From Fusicatenibacter saccharivorans (GTDB lineage Bacteria; Bacillota; Clostridia; Lachnospirales; Lachnospiraceae), in contig NZ_JADNOP010000020.1 in the NCBI RefSeq assembly GCF_015557635.1, positions 1 through 60,325 on the forward strand: a DNA stretch of 60,325 bases, written 5' to 3'. The stretch's first letter is position 1, and each line of letters begins with the position of its first letter. The translations under genes were made by a program, and so were the position numbers. Below the pieces are notes generated by a model. The model ran no database searches, was not told where the DNA came from, and saw nothing but the letters and a program-made list of their open reading frames with translations. Positions 25,116 to 33,452 of this stretch are shown here, piece by piece.

Positions 25116-26522
25116 ATGAATGAATTGACGATTTCGCTGGATCCGCATCGGAAGACACCGCTCTATGAGCAGATCTACGGTTTTATCCGCGAGGAAATCC
25201 GCGGCGGACGGATCCGTGCAGGGGAGCGGCTGCCGTCGGCGCGGGCGCTTTCGGGCTATCTGTCGGTGAGCCGGAGTACCGTGGATCTGGCGTATGAGCA
25301 GCTGGTATCCGAAGGGTATCTGGAGAGTGTGCCGTGCAAAGGCTACTTTGTCTGTGAGATTGAGGGGCTGTACCGCCTCGATGAAAAGAAAGAGGAGACA
25401 AAAGAGGATGATGCCGCGGAACAGATGCCGTTCCGCTACGATTTTGCCGTGACCGGTACGGCGCCGGGCGGATTTCCGCAGAACAGCTGGAAGAAGATCT
25501 CGAAAGAAGTCCTGCTGGACGCAGATGACAGCCTGTTCCAGCTCGGGGATGCGAAGGGCGAGCACGGTCTTCGGGAGGCAATCCGCGACTATCTGCACCA
25601 CGCACGCGGCGTGAACTGCCGCACGGAGCAGATCATCGTCGGAGCGGGAAATGATTATCTGCTGATGCTGCTTTCGGTGATCTTAGGGCGTGGCCATAAA
25701 GTGGCGATGGAAAATCCGACCTACATCAGTGCCTACCGCTGTTTTGCGAAGCTCGGCTATGCGATGTGTACGATTTCGATGGACGAAGCGGGCATGCGGC
25801 CGGCGGAGCTGGAAAAAAGCGGGGCGGATCTGGCGTACATCATGCCGTCGCACCAGTTCCCGATGGGCATGGTCATGCCGATGAAGCGGCGGATGCAGCT
25901 CCTTGCGTGGGCATCGAGGGAAAATGGGCGGTATCTGATTGAGGATGATTACGACAGTGAATTCCGCTACAAGGGCCGCCCGATCCCGGCACTGCAGGGC
26001 AATGACACAGAGGGAAAAGTGATCTATCTTGGAACGTTTTCGCGGGCGATTGCGCCGTCCATCCGCATCAGCTACATGGTGCTGCCGGAGACGCTGCTGC
26101 CTGCCTACGAGGAGAACGGAAGATGCTTTTCCGCGACAGTTTCGAAGACGGACCAGAAGATTCTGGAAGAGTTTATGCGGAGCGGCGCGTTCGAGCGCCA
26201 TCTGAACCGGATGCGTGCACAGTATAAAGGGAAACACGACCTGCTGATCCGGCTTCTGAAGGAGTTTGGGCGGGAGTACACGGTGTCCGGCGAGAATGCG
26301 GGAGTCCATGTGCTGGTCCACCTGCCGAGAGGACTTTCCGAAGCGGAGGCGGTGCAGCGGGCAAAAGAGGATGGCGTGCGCGTGTACGGGCTGGAACGGT
26401 ACTGCATCGGCGCTGCCGCAGATCCCGCACAGGGCGGCACAGTGCTGCTTGGGTACGCCGGGCTTTCTGAGGAGGAGATTGCAGAGGCAGCTGCGATTCT
26501 GAAAAAGTGCTGGAATGCGTGA
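25116..26522 (+). CDS. MocR/GabR-type regulator (GntR HTH + aminotransferase-like domain), PLP lysine replaced
   Basis: A 468-residue fusion. The GntR winged helix (residues 1-75, PLYEQIYGFIREEIRGGRI and RLPSARALSGYLSVSRSTVD) is joined to a fold-type I aminotransferase domain (about 105-466). Family motifs remain: AMENPTYISAYR, YIMPSHQFPMG and YLIEDDYDSEFRY. The block that should hold the PLP-binding lysine (GTFSK in GabR/PdxR) reads GTFSRAIAPSIRISY. The codon at 26043-26045 is CGG, Arg310. It cannot form the usual Schiff base, so it may sense a ligand without PLP chemistry or bind PLP non-covalently. The RBS is AGGGGAG. The target gene is unknown. Confidence 0.88.
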   Translation: MNELTISLDPHRKTPLYEQIYGFIREEIRGGRIRAGERLPSARALSGYLSVSRSTVDLAYEQLVSEGYLESVPCKGYFVCEIEGLYRLDEKKEETKEDDAAEQMPFRYDFAVTGTAPGGFPQNSWKKISKEVLLDADDSLFQLGDAKGEHGLREAIRDYLHHARGVNCRTEQIIVGAGNDYLLMLLSVILGRGHKVAMENPTYISAYRCFAKLGYAMCTISMDEAGMRPAELEKSGADLAYIMPSHQFPMGMVMPMKRRMQLLAWASRENGRYLIEDDYDSEFRYKGRPIPALQGNDTEGKVIYLGTFSRAIAPSIRISYMVLPETLLPAYEENGRCFSATVSKTDQKILEEFMRSGAFERHLNRMRAQYKGKHDLLIRLLKEFGREYTVSGENAGVHVLVHLPRGLSEAEAVQRAKEDGVRVYGLERYCIGAAADPAQGGTVLLGYAGLSEEEIAEAAAILKKCWNA

Positions 26523-26533
26523 AAAAAGATATG

Positions 26534-26587
26534 AAAAAAACGGATTGCTTCGCCAGTAACAAAAGCTGACGGAACAATCCGTTTTTA
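26534..26587. terminator. Bidirectional terminator
   Basis: AAAACGGATT pairs with AATCCGTTTT around a long loop, between the convergent MocR and pepF genes. Confidence 0.85.
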
Positions 26588-26619
26588 CTGTTCGATAGAG
26601 AGTTACAATGCGGACAGGA

Positions 26620-28422
26620 TCAGCAGCCCAGCTCTTCGGTCAGCTCGCAGATCTCATCGATGATCGATCCAATCGTCTCGATCGTATCGAGAAGCGGTGC
26701 ATCCGTCGAGATATCAACGCCGGCCATTTTTGCCAGCTCTTCCGGTGTCTTCGTGCTTCCGGCGGTCAGTACCTTTTTCCAGTCATCGACAGCGGTCTGG
26801 CCTTCGGTTTCGATGCGCCTGCAGACCTGTGTGGCAACGGTCAGTCCGGCGCTGTAGGTGTAGGAGTAAAGTCCCATATAGTAATGCGGCTGGCGCATCC
26901 AGGTGAGCGCTGCGTCATCGGAAATTTCCACATCATCGCCCCAGAACTTCTGCAGGGTCTCTTTCATAATGTTGCTTAACGTCTCAGCCTGTACGCTGTC
27001 GCCGGCATCGATGAGCTTGTAAACCTCGCGCTGGTAAGCAGCCTCCATCAGATGGGTGACGAAGTTATGATAATATGTGTTGCTGATCATACAGCTTAAA
27101 ACCCAGCGGCGGAACCGTTTGTCCGGGGTCGTTTTCAGCAGATAATGAGCCATAAGAAGCTCGTTCATGGTAGACGGCGCCTCGACAAAATAAGAGGAAA
27201 CCTCGGTATCGAGAATCGCCTGTGCGCCGTTGCAGAGACGGAAATGGCCGGCGTGGCCGAGTTCATGCGCCAGCGTGAAAACATCTGCCATGCGGTTATT
27301 CCAGCTTAAGAGAATAAAGGAACCTTTTCCGTACGGGCTGGCACAGAAGCCGCCGGTGGATTTTCCCTGGTTCTGTGCAAAGTCAACCCAGCGTTTTTTG
27401 TAGGCCTCCTGAATCATGGAAACGTAATCATCACCGAGAATGGCAAGGCCTTTTTCGATGTACTGTTTTGATTCCTCGATCGTGACAGACGGATCGTACT
27501 CCGGGTCGACGGCGATTTTCAGATCGGCGAAGGTCATGCGGTCAAGGTTGTGAACCTTTTTCAGCAGGCGGGCATATTTGCGCATATGCGGAGCCAGGCG
27601 GGTGGTGATGAGATCGATCTGGCGGTTGTACAGCTCACGGCTGACCTGCTGCGGGAACAGCAGAGAATCGATGACGGAATTGAAGCCGCGCAGCGTGGCC
27701 ATGGTCTTTTCTGTCTGCAGCTGGGCATTGTAAGCAGCTGCCGTTACATTTTCGTACTGTCTGATTTTTGTAGAAAAGGCGGAGAATGCACTGCGGCGGA
27801 TATCGGTGTCTTTTTCGTACTCGTAATTATCCTCAAACAGGGAGTAGCCGAGCGGATATTCTTTTCCGTTTACGGTGAAAGAATCAAATTTCATATCGGC
27901 AAGCTTTGCCATGTTGTAGATCTGGTACGGAGCCGAGAAGGTCTGGGAAAGAGCGGAAATGGCACGCTCGGTTTCCGGGCTCAGGCGGTGTGCCTTGTTG
28001 CGGAGAATCTCGGCGAGATAGCAGCGGTTCGTATCTGACTGCTGCATGGCCTCGTTCAAAACATCCTCGGACTGTTCGGAAAGCTCGCTCTCGATAAAGG
28101 TGAGACGGCTGAAAATCTCAGAGATCAGGCTGTTGATGCGGTCGTTGCGCGTCTGGTTTGCACTGTTGTAATAGTCGACAGAAACGGCGAGATCGCAGTA
28201 GTTGGCGGTCAGTGTGATCAGACGGTAGACCTCCTGGTAATCGTCGAGGCAGTGGTTGATCGTGGCTGCATCGGTGAGGTTTCCTTTGTAGGATGCTTCC
28301 ATAGAAAGACTTAATTCTTTCATTTTCTGCGCATCAGCCAGCATGGCCTCCTCGGTTGTATAAATTAAAGACAGGTCCCAGGTAAGTTCTACAGGAACGT
28401 CATCGCGTTTTGCAAGTTCCAT
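26620..28422 (-). CDS. pepF: Oligoendopeptidase F
   Basis: A 600-residue M3B zinc peptidase that trims short peptides in the cytoplasm. The zinc motif HELGH lies at about residues 385-389 (TLAHELGHAGHF), with the third-ligand Glu downstream in VEAPSTMNELLM. The N-terminal oligopeptidase F domain is complete and the length is normal (about 600). AAAGGAGATTGTT lies before the ATG. Confidence 0.95.
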   Translation of the reverse strand: MELAKRDDVPVELTWDLSLIYTTEEAMLADAQKMKELSLSMEASYKGNLTDAATINHCLDDYQEVYRLITLTANYCDLAVSVDYYNSANQTRNDRINSLISEIFSRLTFIESELSEQSEDVLNEAMQQSDTNRCYLAEILRNKAHRLSPETERAISALSQTFSAPYQIYNMAKLADMKFDSFTVNGKEYPLGYSLFEDNYEYEKDTDIRRSAFSAFSTKIRQYENVTAAAYNAQLQTEKTMATLRGFNSVIDSLLFPQQVSRELYNRQIDLITTRLAPHMRKYARLLKKVHNLDRMTFADLKIAVDPEYDPSVTIEESKQYIEKGLAILGDDYVSMIQEAYKKRWVDFAQNQGKSTGGFCASPYGKGSFILLSWNNRMADVFTLAHELGHAGHFRLCNGAQAILDTEVSSYFVEAPSTMNELLMAHYLLKTTPDKRFRRWVLSCMISNTYYHNFVTHLMEAAYQREVYKLIDAGDSVQAETLSNIMKETLQKFWGDDVEISDDAALTWMRQPHYYMGLYSYTYSAGLTVATQVCRRIETEGQTAVDDWKKVLTAGSTKTPEELAKMAGVDISTDAPLLDTIETIGSIIDEICELTEELGC

Positions 28423-28437
28423 AACAATCTCCTTTCC

Positions 28438-28463
28438 ATAAAAAAGGGGAGGTTTCCCTCCCC
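28438..28463 (-). terminator. Terminator of the small acidic membrane protein gene
   Basis: On the minus strand, GGGGAGGGAAACCTCCCC is followed by TTTTTT, just after the stop of the gene at 28505. It separates that gene from pepF. Confidence 0.88.
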
Positions 28464-28504
28464 AGGAATTACTTCCTTATGTTTCTATATTCTGTTTTTG
28501 GGTT

Positions 28505-28876
28505 TTATTCTGCGGTTACTTCGCTTTCTTCCTGTGGAGAAACTTCACGATCCGCACAGCTTTCTTTTTCAGCGTCTTCTTCTTCGGACTCTGCGGTTGC
28601 GCTTTCAGCTTCTGTATCAGCTGTTTCGGAACCTTTATTGCAAGCTGCAGATTCCGGATCCGGTGCAGCATCCTCCGCACCTTTCGTTTTCGGAAGGGTC
28701 GTATAAGTACGTTCAGCAGGAGCAGGCTCTTCCTCTTCAAATTCGTCTTTAAAATCGTCAAAATCTGTTTCAAGATCTGCTTTTCCTTTCCGGATAAAAT
28801 AGACTGCCGCACCGCAGGCTGCGCCGACAGCGGCAGAAGCCAGAGTAAGCAGAATACGTTTTGATTTTCGTGACAT
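28505..28876 (-). CDS. Small acidic membrane-anchored protein, unknown
   Basis: 123 residues: a basic start (MSRKSKR), one membrane helix (about 9-28, TLASAAVGAACGAAVYFI) and a highly acidic, Ala/Glu/Ser-rich tail that is probably disordered. I recognise no domain. Similar short anchored proteins are common in Lachnospiraceae. AAAGGAGACTTGAATCGAG lies upstream of the ATG. It is monocistronic with its own terminator. Confidence 0.7.
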   Translation of the reverse strand: MSRKSKRILLTLASAAVGAACGAAVYFIRKGKADLETDFDDFKDEFEEEEPAPAERTYTTLPKTKGAEDAAPDPESAACNKGSETADTEAESATAESEEEDAEKESCADREVSPQEESEVTAE

Positions 28877-29019
28877 CTCGATTCAAGTCTCCTTTCAAAT
28901 GCCGTCCTTTGAAACTATTGTAATACAGTTTCAACAAAAAAGAAAGTAAAATCTTACAGAATTCGGAAAAAGTGCCAAAGAAAACAAGAAAAAGAAGGTT
29001 TCCTGACACAGAAACAGAA

Positions 29020-29841
29020 TCAGGCAAGGATAAACTTACGAAGAATCTCCGCCACGCCGCTGTGATTGCAGTCGTTTTCCGTGATATAATCGGCACTCGC
29101 CTTTACGGCATCGGTCGCATTTTTCATGGCGGCACCGACGGCAGCGGCCTCGATCATCGAAATATCATTTTCCTGATCTCCGGCAGCCACGGTGTTGGCA
29201 AGCGGAATCTGAAGAAGCTCGCAGAGTTTTTTCACGGCATGGCCCTTGGAAACGTGTTCCGGGACATGCTCGAGGTAATGCGGGCTGGAGTAGAACATCG
29301 AAATTTTTCCTTTTGCCCACGGCTCCATGGCAGCGCGGTAAGCGTCCATTTTTGCACGGTCGTGGAGATCAATCACGATCATCTTGCATGGTTCCTCGGC
29401 GAGGTGCTCCGGCAGAAGCGGATCTTCCACGACGGGAATGTGGATTGCCTGTGTGTAAACGCGCGTTTCCTCGCCTGCATGGCGGCAGAGAAGGGAGGTG
29501 TCAGAGTAGGTGTGGCAGTAGAGGCCTGCCTCCTGCGTTTTTTCAAAGATCACGCGTGCATATTTGAGTGGAATCGTGCGGCGGTACAGCGTTTTCTTTG
29601 CCGCGCAGTCGTAAATCAGTCCGCCGTTGAATGCGATGGCATAGCAGCCTTTGCGGTCGAGTCCGAGCTCTTTTAAGATCGGCAGAAAGCCGGAGAGCGG
29701 TCGGCCGGTGTTGAACACAATTTTGTGGCCGGCAGCAAGTGCCTCTGAAATGGCATCCATGTTTTCTTTTGTCACCTGCTTTTCGGAATTCAGCAGGGTA
29801 TCATCCATATCGGTAAAAAATATTTTCACAGTCTGATTCAT
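29020..29841 (-). CDS. Cof-type HAD-IIB family hydrolase
   Basis: A 273-residue sugar-phosphate/nucleotide phosphatase-like protein. It has motif I FFTDMDDTLLNSE (residues 8-20), motif II in FNTGRP, the Cof-type alpha/beta cap (about 85-200) and motifs III/IV in SKGHAVKKL and AAGDQENDISMI. The family dephosphorylates hexose phosphates, FMN/PLP and similar compounds. The substrate cannot be set here. It is divergent from another HAD gene at 30016. Confidence 0.92.
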   Translation of the reverse strand: MNQTVKIFFTDMDDTLLNSEKQVTKENMDAISEALAAGHKIVFNTGRPLSGFLPILKELGLDRKGCYAIAFNGGLIYDCAAKKTLYRRTIPLKYARVIFEKTQEAGLYCHTYSDTSLLCRHAGEETRVYTQAIHIPVVEDPLLPEHLAEEPCKMIVIDLHDRAKMDAYRAAMEPWAKGKISMFYSSPHYLEHVPEHVSKGHAVKKLCELLQIPLANTVAAGDQENDISMIEAAAVGAAMKNATDAVKASADYITENDCNHSGVAEILRKFILA

Positions 29842-30015
29842 ATTCTCTTTTTTTCCTTTCCAAGAATCTGAAAAACAGTTTCATTTTAGCATAAAGTGCC
29901 GGAAAAGAAAATATGGTTGCGCAGGGAAAAAATACAGGATATAATGATTGCGGACAAGAAGAGAGAGAAGAAAGAAAATCGAAGAACAAAAGAGACAAAG
30001 AAGGGAAGTCAGAAT

Positions 30016-30684
30016 ATGATAAAAGCTTGTATCTTTGACCTGGACGGCACCATCGCAGACACTGTAGAGTCGATTGCGCACGCAGTCAACCGCGTTCTGG
30101 AACATTTTGGACTTGTGCCGCGCCCGGTAGAAGCCTTCAACTTTTACGCCGGAGACGGTTTCGATCTGGCAGTGGAGCGCGCTTTAAAAGACGCCGGAGA
30201 TGCAGAACTCAACTATCTGCAGGAGGGCATCCGCCTTGGCCGCGCGTGGTTCAACGAGGACCCGCTGTATCACGTAAAACCGTATCCTAATATGCGGGAA
30301 ACCCTGACCGCGCTGCGGGAAGAAGTTCCGATTGCCGTATGTTCCAACAAGCCGCACGAGGCGGCCATCCACGTCGTGGAGAGCGTGTACGGACCGGGCT
30401 TTTTCAACCGGATTCAGGGGCAGACCGCAGAAATCCCGAGAAAGCCGTCTCCGATCGGTGCGCTCGCGATTGCAGACGCACTCGGCGCCAGACCGGAAGA
30501 GTGCCTGTACTTTGGCGATACCAATACGGATATGCAGACCGGAAACGCTGCAGGCATGTTTACCGTTGGTGTGACGTGGGGATTCCGCCCGCGCCAGGAG
30601 CTGATCGACAACCATGCGATGGAGCTGCTCGACCGGCCGGAGGAAATCTTAACGCTTTTTCACAGAAAGAATCAGGAAAAATAA
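30016..30684 (+). CDS. HAD-IA hydrolase, phosphoglycolate phosphatase-like
   Basis: A 222-residue enzyme with motif I FDLDGTIADTVES (residues 7-19), motif II AVCSNKPHE, motif III KPSP and motif IV YFGDTNTDMQTG. The arrangement is typical of the Gph/PpaX branch. It starts a three-gene run with the small protein at 30708 and the FAD protein at 30996 (gaps about 24 bases). The ATG at 30016 has AAGGGAAGTCAG upstream, and the further 5' frame is Lys/Arg-rich and unlikely to be translated. Confidence 0.9.
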   Translation: MIKACIFDLDGTIADTVESIAHAVNRVLEHFGLVPRPVEAFNFYAGDGFDLAVERALKDAGDAELNYLQEGIRLGRAWFNEDPLYHVKPYPNMRETLTALREEVPIAVCSNKPHEAAIHVVESVYGPGFFNRIQGQTAEIPRKPSPIGALAIADALGARPEECLYFGDTNTDMQTGNAAGMFTVGVTWGFRPRQELIDNHAMELLDRPEEILTLFHRKNQEK

Positions 30685-30707
30685 AACGAACAGAGGAGAA
30701 AACCAGA

Positions 30708-30971
30708 ATGGGAGAATATACTGAAGAATGCATCAACACATTTTTAATGAATCAGGGCCAGTTATTCGACGAGCCGGTGGCTGAAAATTACGATGAGGCA
30801 GAGGCCTTTCTGGAGGACTGCTTTGCAGTCGTTGCCGACAATCTGGACGACGTGCGCGCCTACATGGAAGAAGAGGGCATGGACGTGGAAGAAATGTCGG
30901 ATGCAGAATTAGAAGAGCAGAGCGAAGTCTTTGCCCTGCCGGACGGTCAGTATCTGATCGTGATGGGATAA
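30708..30971 (+). CDS. Small acidic conserved-type protein, unknown
   Basis: 87 residues with no membrane segment and strongly acidic, from MGEYTEECINTFL to a C-terminal FALPDGQYLIVMG. The regular helix spacing and the ALPDGxYLIV ending suggest a folded globular protein. I know no function. GAGGAGAAAACCAGA gives a good RBS. Tight spacing between the HAD phosphatase and the FAD protein suggests cotranslation. Confidence 0.75.
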   Translation: MGEYTEECINTFLMNQGQLFDEPVAENYDEAEAFLEDCFAVVADNLDDVRAYMEEEGMDVEEMSDAELEEQSEVFALPDGQYLIVMG

Positions 30972-30995
30972 AAAACAAGAGGAAATTAAAAAAGA

Positions 30996-32390
30996 ATGAA
31001 ATATGATGTCATTATTATCGGCGCAGGCCCGTCAGGTATTTTCTGTGCCTATGAACTGCTGAAAGAAAAACCGGATCTGAAGGTGCTGATGATCGAAAAA
31101 GGACGTTCGATCGAGAGCCGTCAGTGTCCAAAGAGAAAAACGAAAAAATGCGTGAACTGCAAACCGTGCTCAATCACAACGGGATTTGCCGGAGCAGGCG
31201 CATTCTCCGACGGAAAGCTTTCTCTTTCCCCGGATGTCGGTGGAAATCTGCCGGAGATTTTAGGATATGAAAAGACGGTTGAGCTGATCCATGAGTCCGA
31301 CCAGATCTATCTGGATTTCGGCGCAGACAAGAATGTTTACGGTGTCGATAAAGAAAAAGAGATCCGTGAGATCCGCCGCAGAGCGATCAACGCCAACCTG
31401 AAGCTGATCGAATGTCCAATCCGCCATCTCGGAACTGAGGAGGGCTACAAGATTTACAGCCGCCTCGAGGATCACTTAAAAGAGATCGGCGTGGAAATGA
31501 AATTCAACACGATGGTCAATGATATTACAATCGAGGACGGCCGTGCGACAGCTGTAACACTTGAGGACGGAACGGTTTACGAGGCAGATGAGATTGTCTC
31601 CGCAGTAGGCCGCGAGGGAGCCGACTGGTTCTCACATATCTGCAACGGCCACGGCATCGAGACCGAGGTCGGAACCGTCGATATCGGTGTCCGCGTGGAA
31701 GTCCGCGACGAGGTCATGGAGTTTCTGAACAAGAACCTGTACGAGGCAAAACTCGTTTACTATACCCCGACTTTTGACGACAAAGTGCGTACTTTCTGTA
31801 CGAACCCGTCCGGTGAGGTGGCAACTGAGTATTATGAAAACGGTCTGGCAGTTGTAAACGGTCACGCCTACAAATCCCAGGAGTTCAAGACAAACAACAC
31901 GAACTTTGCCCTCCTGGTATCCAAGAACTTTACGAAACCATTTAAAACCCCGATCGAGTACGGCAAACAGATCGCACAGCTTTCCAACATGCTCTGCGAC
32001 GGCAAGATCCTCGTTCAGACGTACGGCGATTTCAAACGCGGAAGAAGAACGACAGAAGAGCGCCTCTGCCGCAATAACCTGATCCCGACCTTAAAAGATG
32101 CCGTTCCGGGCGACCTTTCCCTGGTATTCCCGCACCGTATCATGGTCGACATTGCCGAGATGATCGAAGCCCTCGACAAAGTAACACCGGGTATCGCCAG
32201 CGATGAGACACTGCTGTACGGCGTAGAAGTCAAATTCTATTCCAACAAAGTTGTCGTAGACAAAGACTTCTGCACCAGCGTCAAAGGCCTCCGCGCCATC
32301 GGCGACGGCGCATCCGTAACCCGCGGCCTCCAGCAGGCAAGCGCAAACGGACTGTCGGTTGCGAGAAGCATTCTGAAAAGCATGAAATAA
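30996..32390 (+). CDS. NAD(P)/FAD-dependent oxidoreductase
   Basis: A 464-residue flavoprotein. It has the Rossmann dinucleotide motif VIIIGAGPSGIFCAYEL at the N-terminus, a Cys-rich insertion CPKRKTKKCVNCKPC (about residues 46-60), then GFAGAGAFSDGKLSLS and the C-terminal FAD contact GLRAIGDGASVTRGLQQAS. This is the conserved 'FAD-dependent dehydrogenase' family common in Firmicutes, with unknown substrate. The Cys cluster could bind metal or be redox-active. Confidence 0.88.
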   Translation: MKYDVIIIGAGPSGIFCAYELLKEKPDLKVLMIEKGRSIESRQCPKRKTKKCVNCKPCSITTGFAGAGAFSDGKLSLSPDVGGNLPEILGYEKTVELIHESDQIYLDFGADKNVYGVDKEKEIREIRRRAINANLKLIECPIRHLGTEEGYKIYSRLEDHLKEIGVEMKFNTMVNDITIEDGRATAVTLEDGTVYEADEIVSAVGREGADWFSHICNGHGIETEVGTVDIGVRVEVRDEVMEFLNKNLYEAKLVYYTPTFDDKVRTFCTNPSGEVATEYYENGLAVVNGHAYKSQEFKTNNTNFALLVSKNFTKPFKTPIEYGKQIAQLSNMLCDGKILVQTYGDFKRGRRTTEERLCRNNLIPTLKDAVPGDLSLVFPHRIMVDIAEMIEALDKVTPGIASDETLLYGVEVKFYSNKVVVDKDFCTSVKGLRAIGDGASVTRGLQQASANGLSVARSILKSMK

Positions 32391-32400
32391 GAGAGAACGA

Positions 32401-32443
32401 AAAAAGATCCTTCGTCTGTGAAATGAGACGGAGGATCTTTTTT
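32401..32443. terminator. Bidirectional terminator
   Basis: AAAAAGATCCTTCGTCT pairs with AGACGGAGGATCTTTTTTT between the convergent FAD and AraC genes. Confidence 0.93.
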
Positions 32444-32469
32444 TGCGCCGGAAAGAGGGGTGTTTCAGA

Positions 32470-33291
32470 TTATATGCCGTACAGCTTCCGGAACTGCTTC
32501 GGCGTTGTCCCGGTCTGCTGGCGGAAAACCGAGATAAAGTAGCTGACATCGCGGTAGCCGCAGAGGGCGGCGATGCCGTCGAGCGTAGTGTAGGGACGGC
32601 TGATGAGAAGCTCCTTGGCGCGGCTGATGCGCAGAACGCTGATGTACGAGCGGACAGAGCTGCCGACAAAACGCTGGAACAGGCGTGTCAGATACTGCGG
32701 CGTGATATGGAGCTGTTCCGCGAGATCATCCACATTGAGCGGGTCGGAAAGATGACTTTCGATTTCCTGCATTGCCGGGCGGACATACTGGAGATACAGA
32801 GGGTGCTCCGTCCGGGAAAGGCCGGTGCGGAGCTGGGAAAGGCGTGTCAGGAACTCAAAGCATCCGACGGAGAGCGTAGCATCGTCGATGTCATTTTTCA
32901 GAAAATGTGAGTCGATTATGCGGTCAATCCATTCCTGAAACCACGCGCCCTCTGAGGCCGGAACGAAAAGATACGGCGAGACGGCACAGATTTTATAGAG
33001 ATCATCGGAGATCTTTCCGTCAAAGGTCAGAAAGGATGTAAACCACATCCCGCTGCCGTCGTTTTCGCGGTATTCATGCGGCACATGCGGAGCAATCAGA
33101 ACACCGTCACCTGGTTTCAGCAAAAGTTTCTGGCCTTCGAGGGTCAGCAGCCCTTCGCCGCGTTCCGTCTGGATCCAGTGATATAAGGGGAATCCGTTCG
33201 GGCGCACAACGGGCTCCTGCAGCCAGCGGTTGCCGATGCTGTCAGCGGAGAGGGAAAAATCGGAGGCGGATGGTTTAAAGAAAATAGGCAT
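32470..33291 (-). CDS. AraC family transcriptional regulator
   Basis: A 273-residue regulator. The N-terminal cupin (LLKPGDGVLIAPHVPHEYRE) probably senses a sugar. The C-terminal double HTH (about 170-270) is clear: PLNVDDLAEQLHITPQYLTRLFQ, then ELLISRPYTTLDGIAALCGY and FRQQTGTTPKQFRKL. It is divergent from the GH42 beta-galactosidase and is probably its activator. AGAAAGGAACTG lies before the ATG. Confidence 0.93.
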   Translation of the reverse strand: MPIFFKPSASDFSLSADSIGNRWLQEPVVRPNGFPLYHWIQTERGEGLLTLEGQKLLLKPGDGVLIAPHVPHEYRENDGSGMWFTSFLTFDGKISDDLYKICAVSPYLFVPASEGAWFQEWIDRIIDSHFLKNDIDDATLSVGCFEFLTRLSQLRTGLSRTEHPLYLQYVRPAMQEIESHLSDPLNVDDLAEQLHITPQYLTRLFQRFVGSSVRSYISVLRISRAKELLISRPYTTLDGIAALCGYRDVSYFISVFRQQTGTTPKQFRKLYGI

Positions 33292-33350
33292 AACAGTCAG
33301 TTCCTTTCTGAAAGAAAAGTCTAAAATAAGATTCCGGAATGAGTTTCGAA

Positions 33351-33385
33351 AATTGATACTTTTTAGACAAGCATATCATACTTTT
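33351..33385. promoter_or_regulatory. Direct-repeat operator for the AraC regulator
   Basis: ATACTTTT occurs at 33356-33363 and 33378-33385, 22 bases apart (two helical turns) and in the same orientation. The second copy covers the -35 region of the beta-galactosidase promoter. This geometry is typical of AraC-type activator sites. The link to this regulator is inferred. Confidence 0.6.
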
Positions 33386-33401
33386 CTCACAAAGACCAGT
33401 A

Positions 33402-33407
33402 TATAAT
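33402..33407 (+). promoter_or_regulatory. -10 element of the beta-galactosidase promoter
   Basis: A perfect TATAAT with no recognisable -35 (TACTTT at the right distance). This suits an activator-dependent promoter. Confidence 0.65.
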
Positions 33408-33452
33408 AGAGCCATCAAAACGAGATATCCAAACACAGGAGGAATCAAAAAA

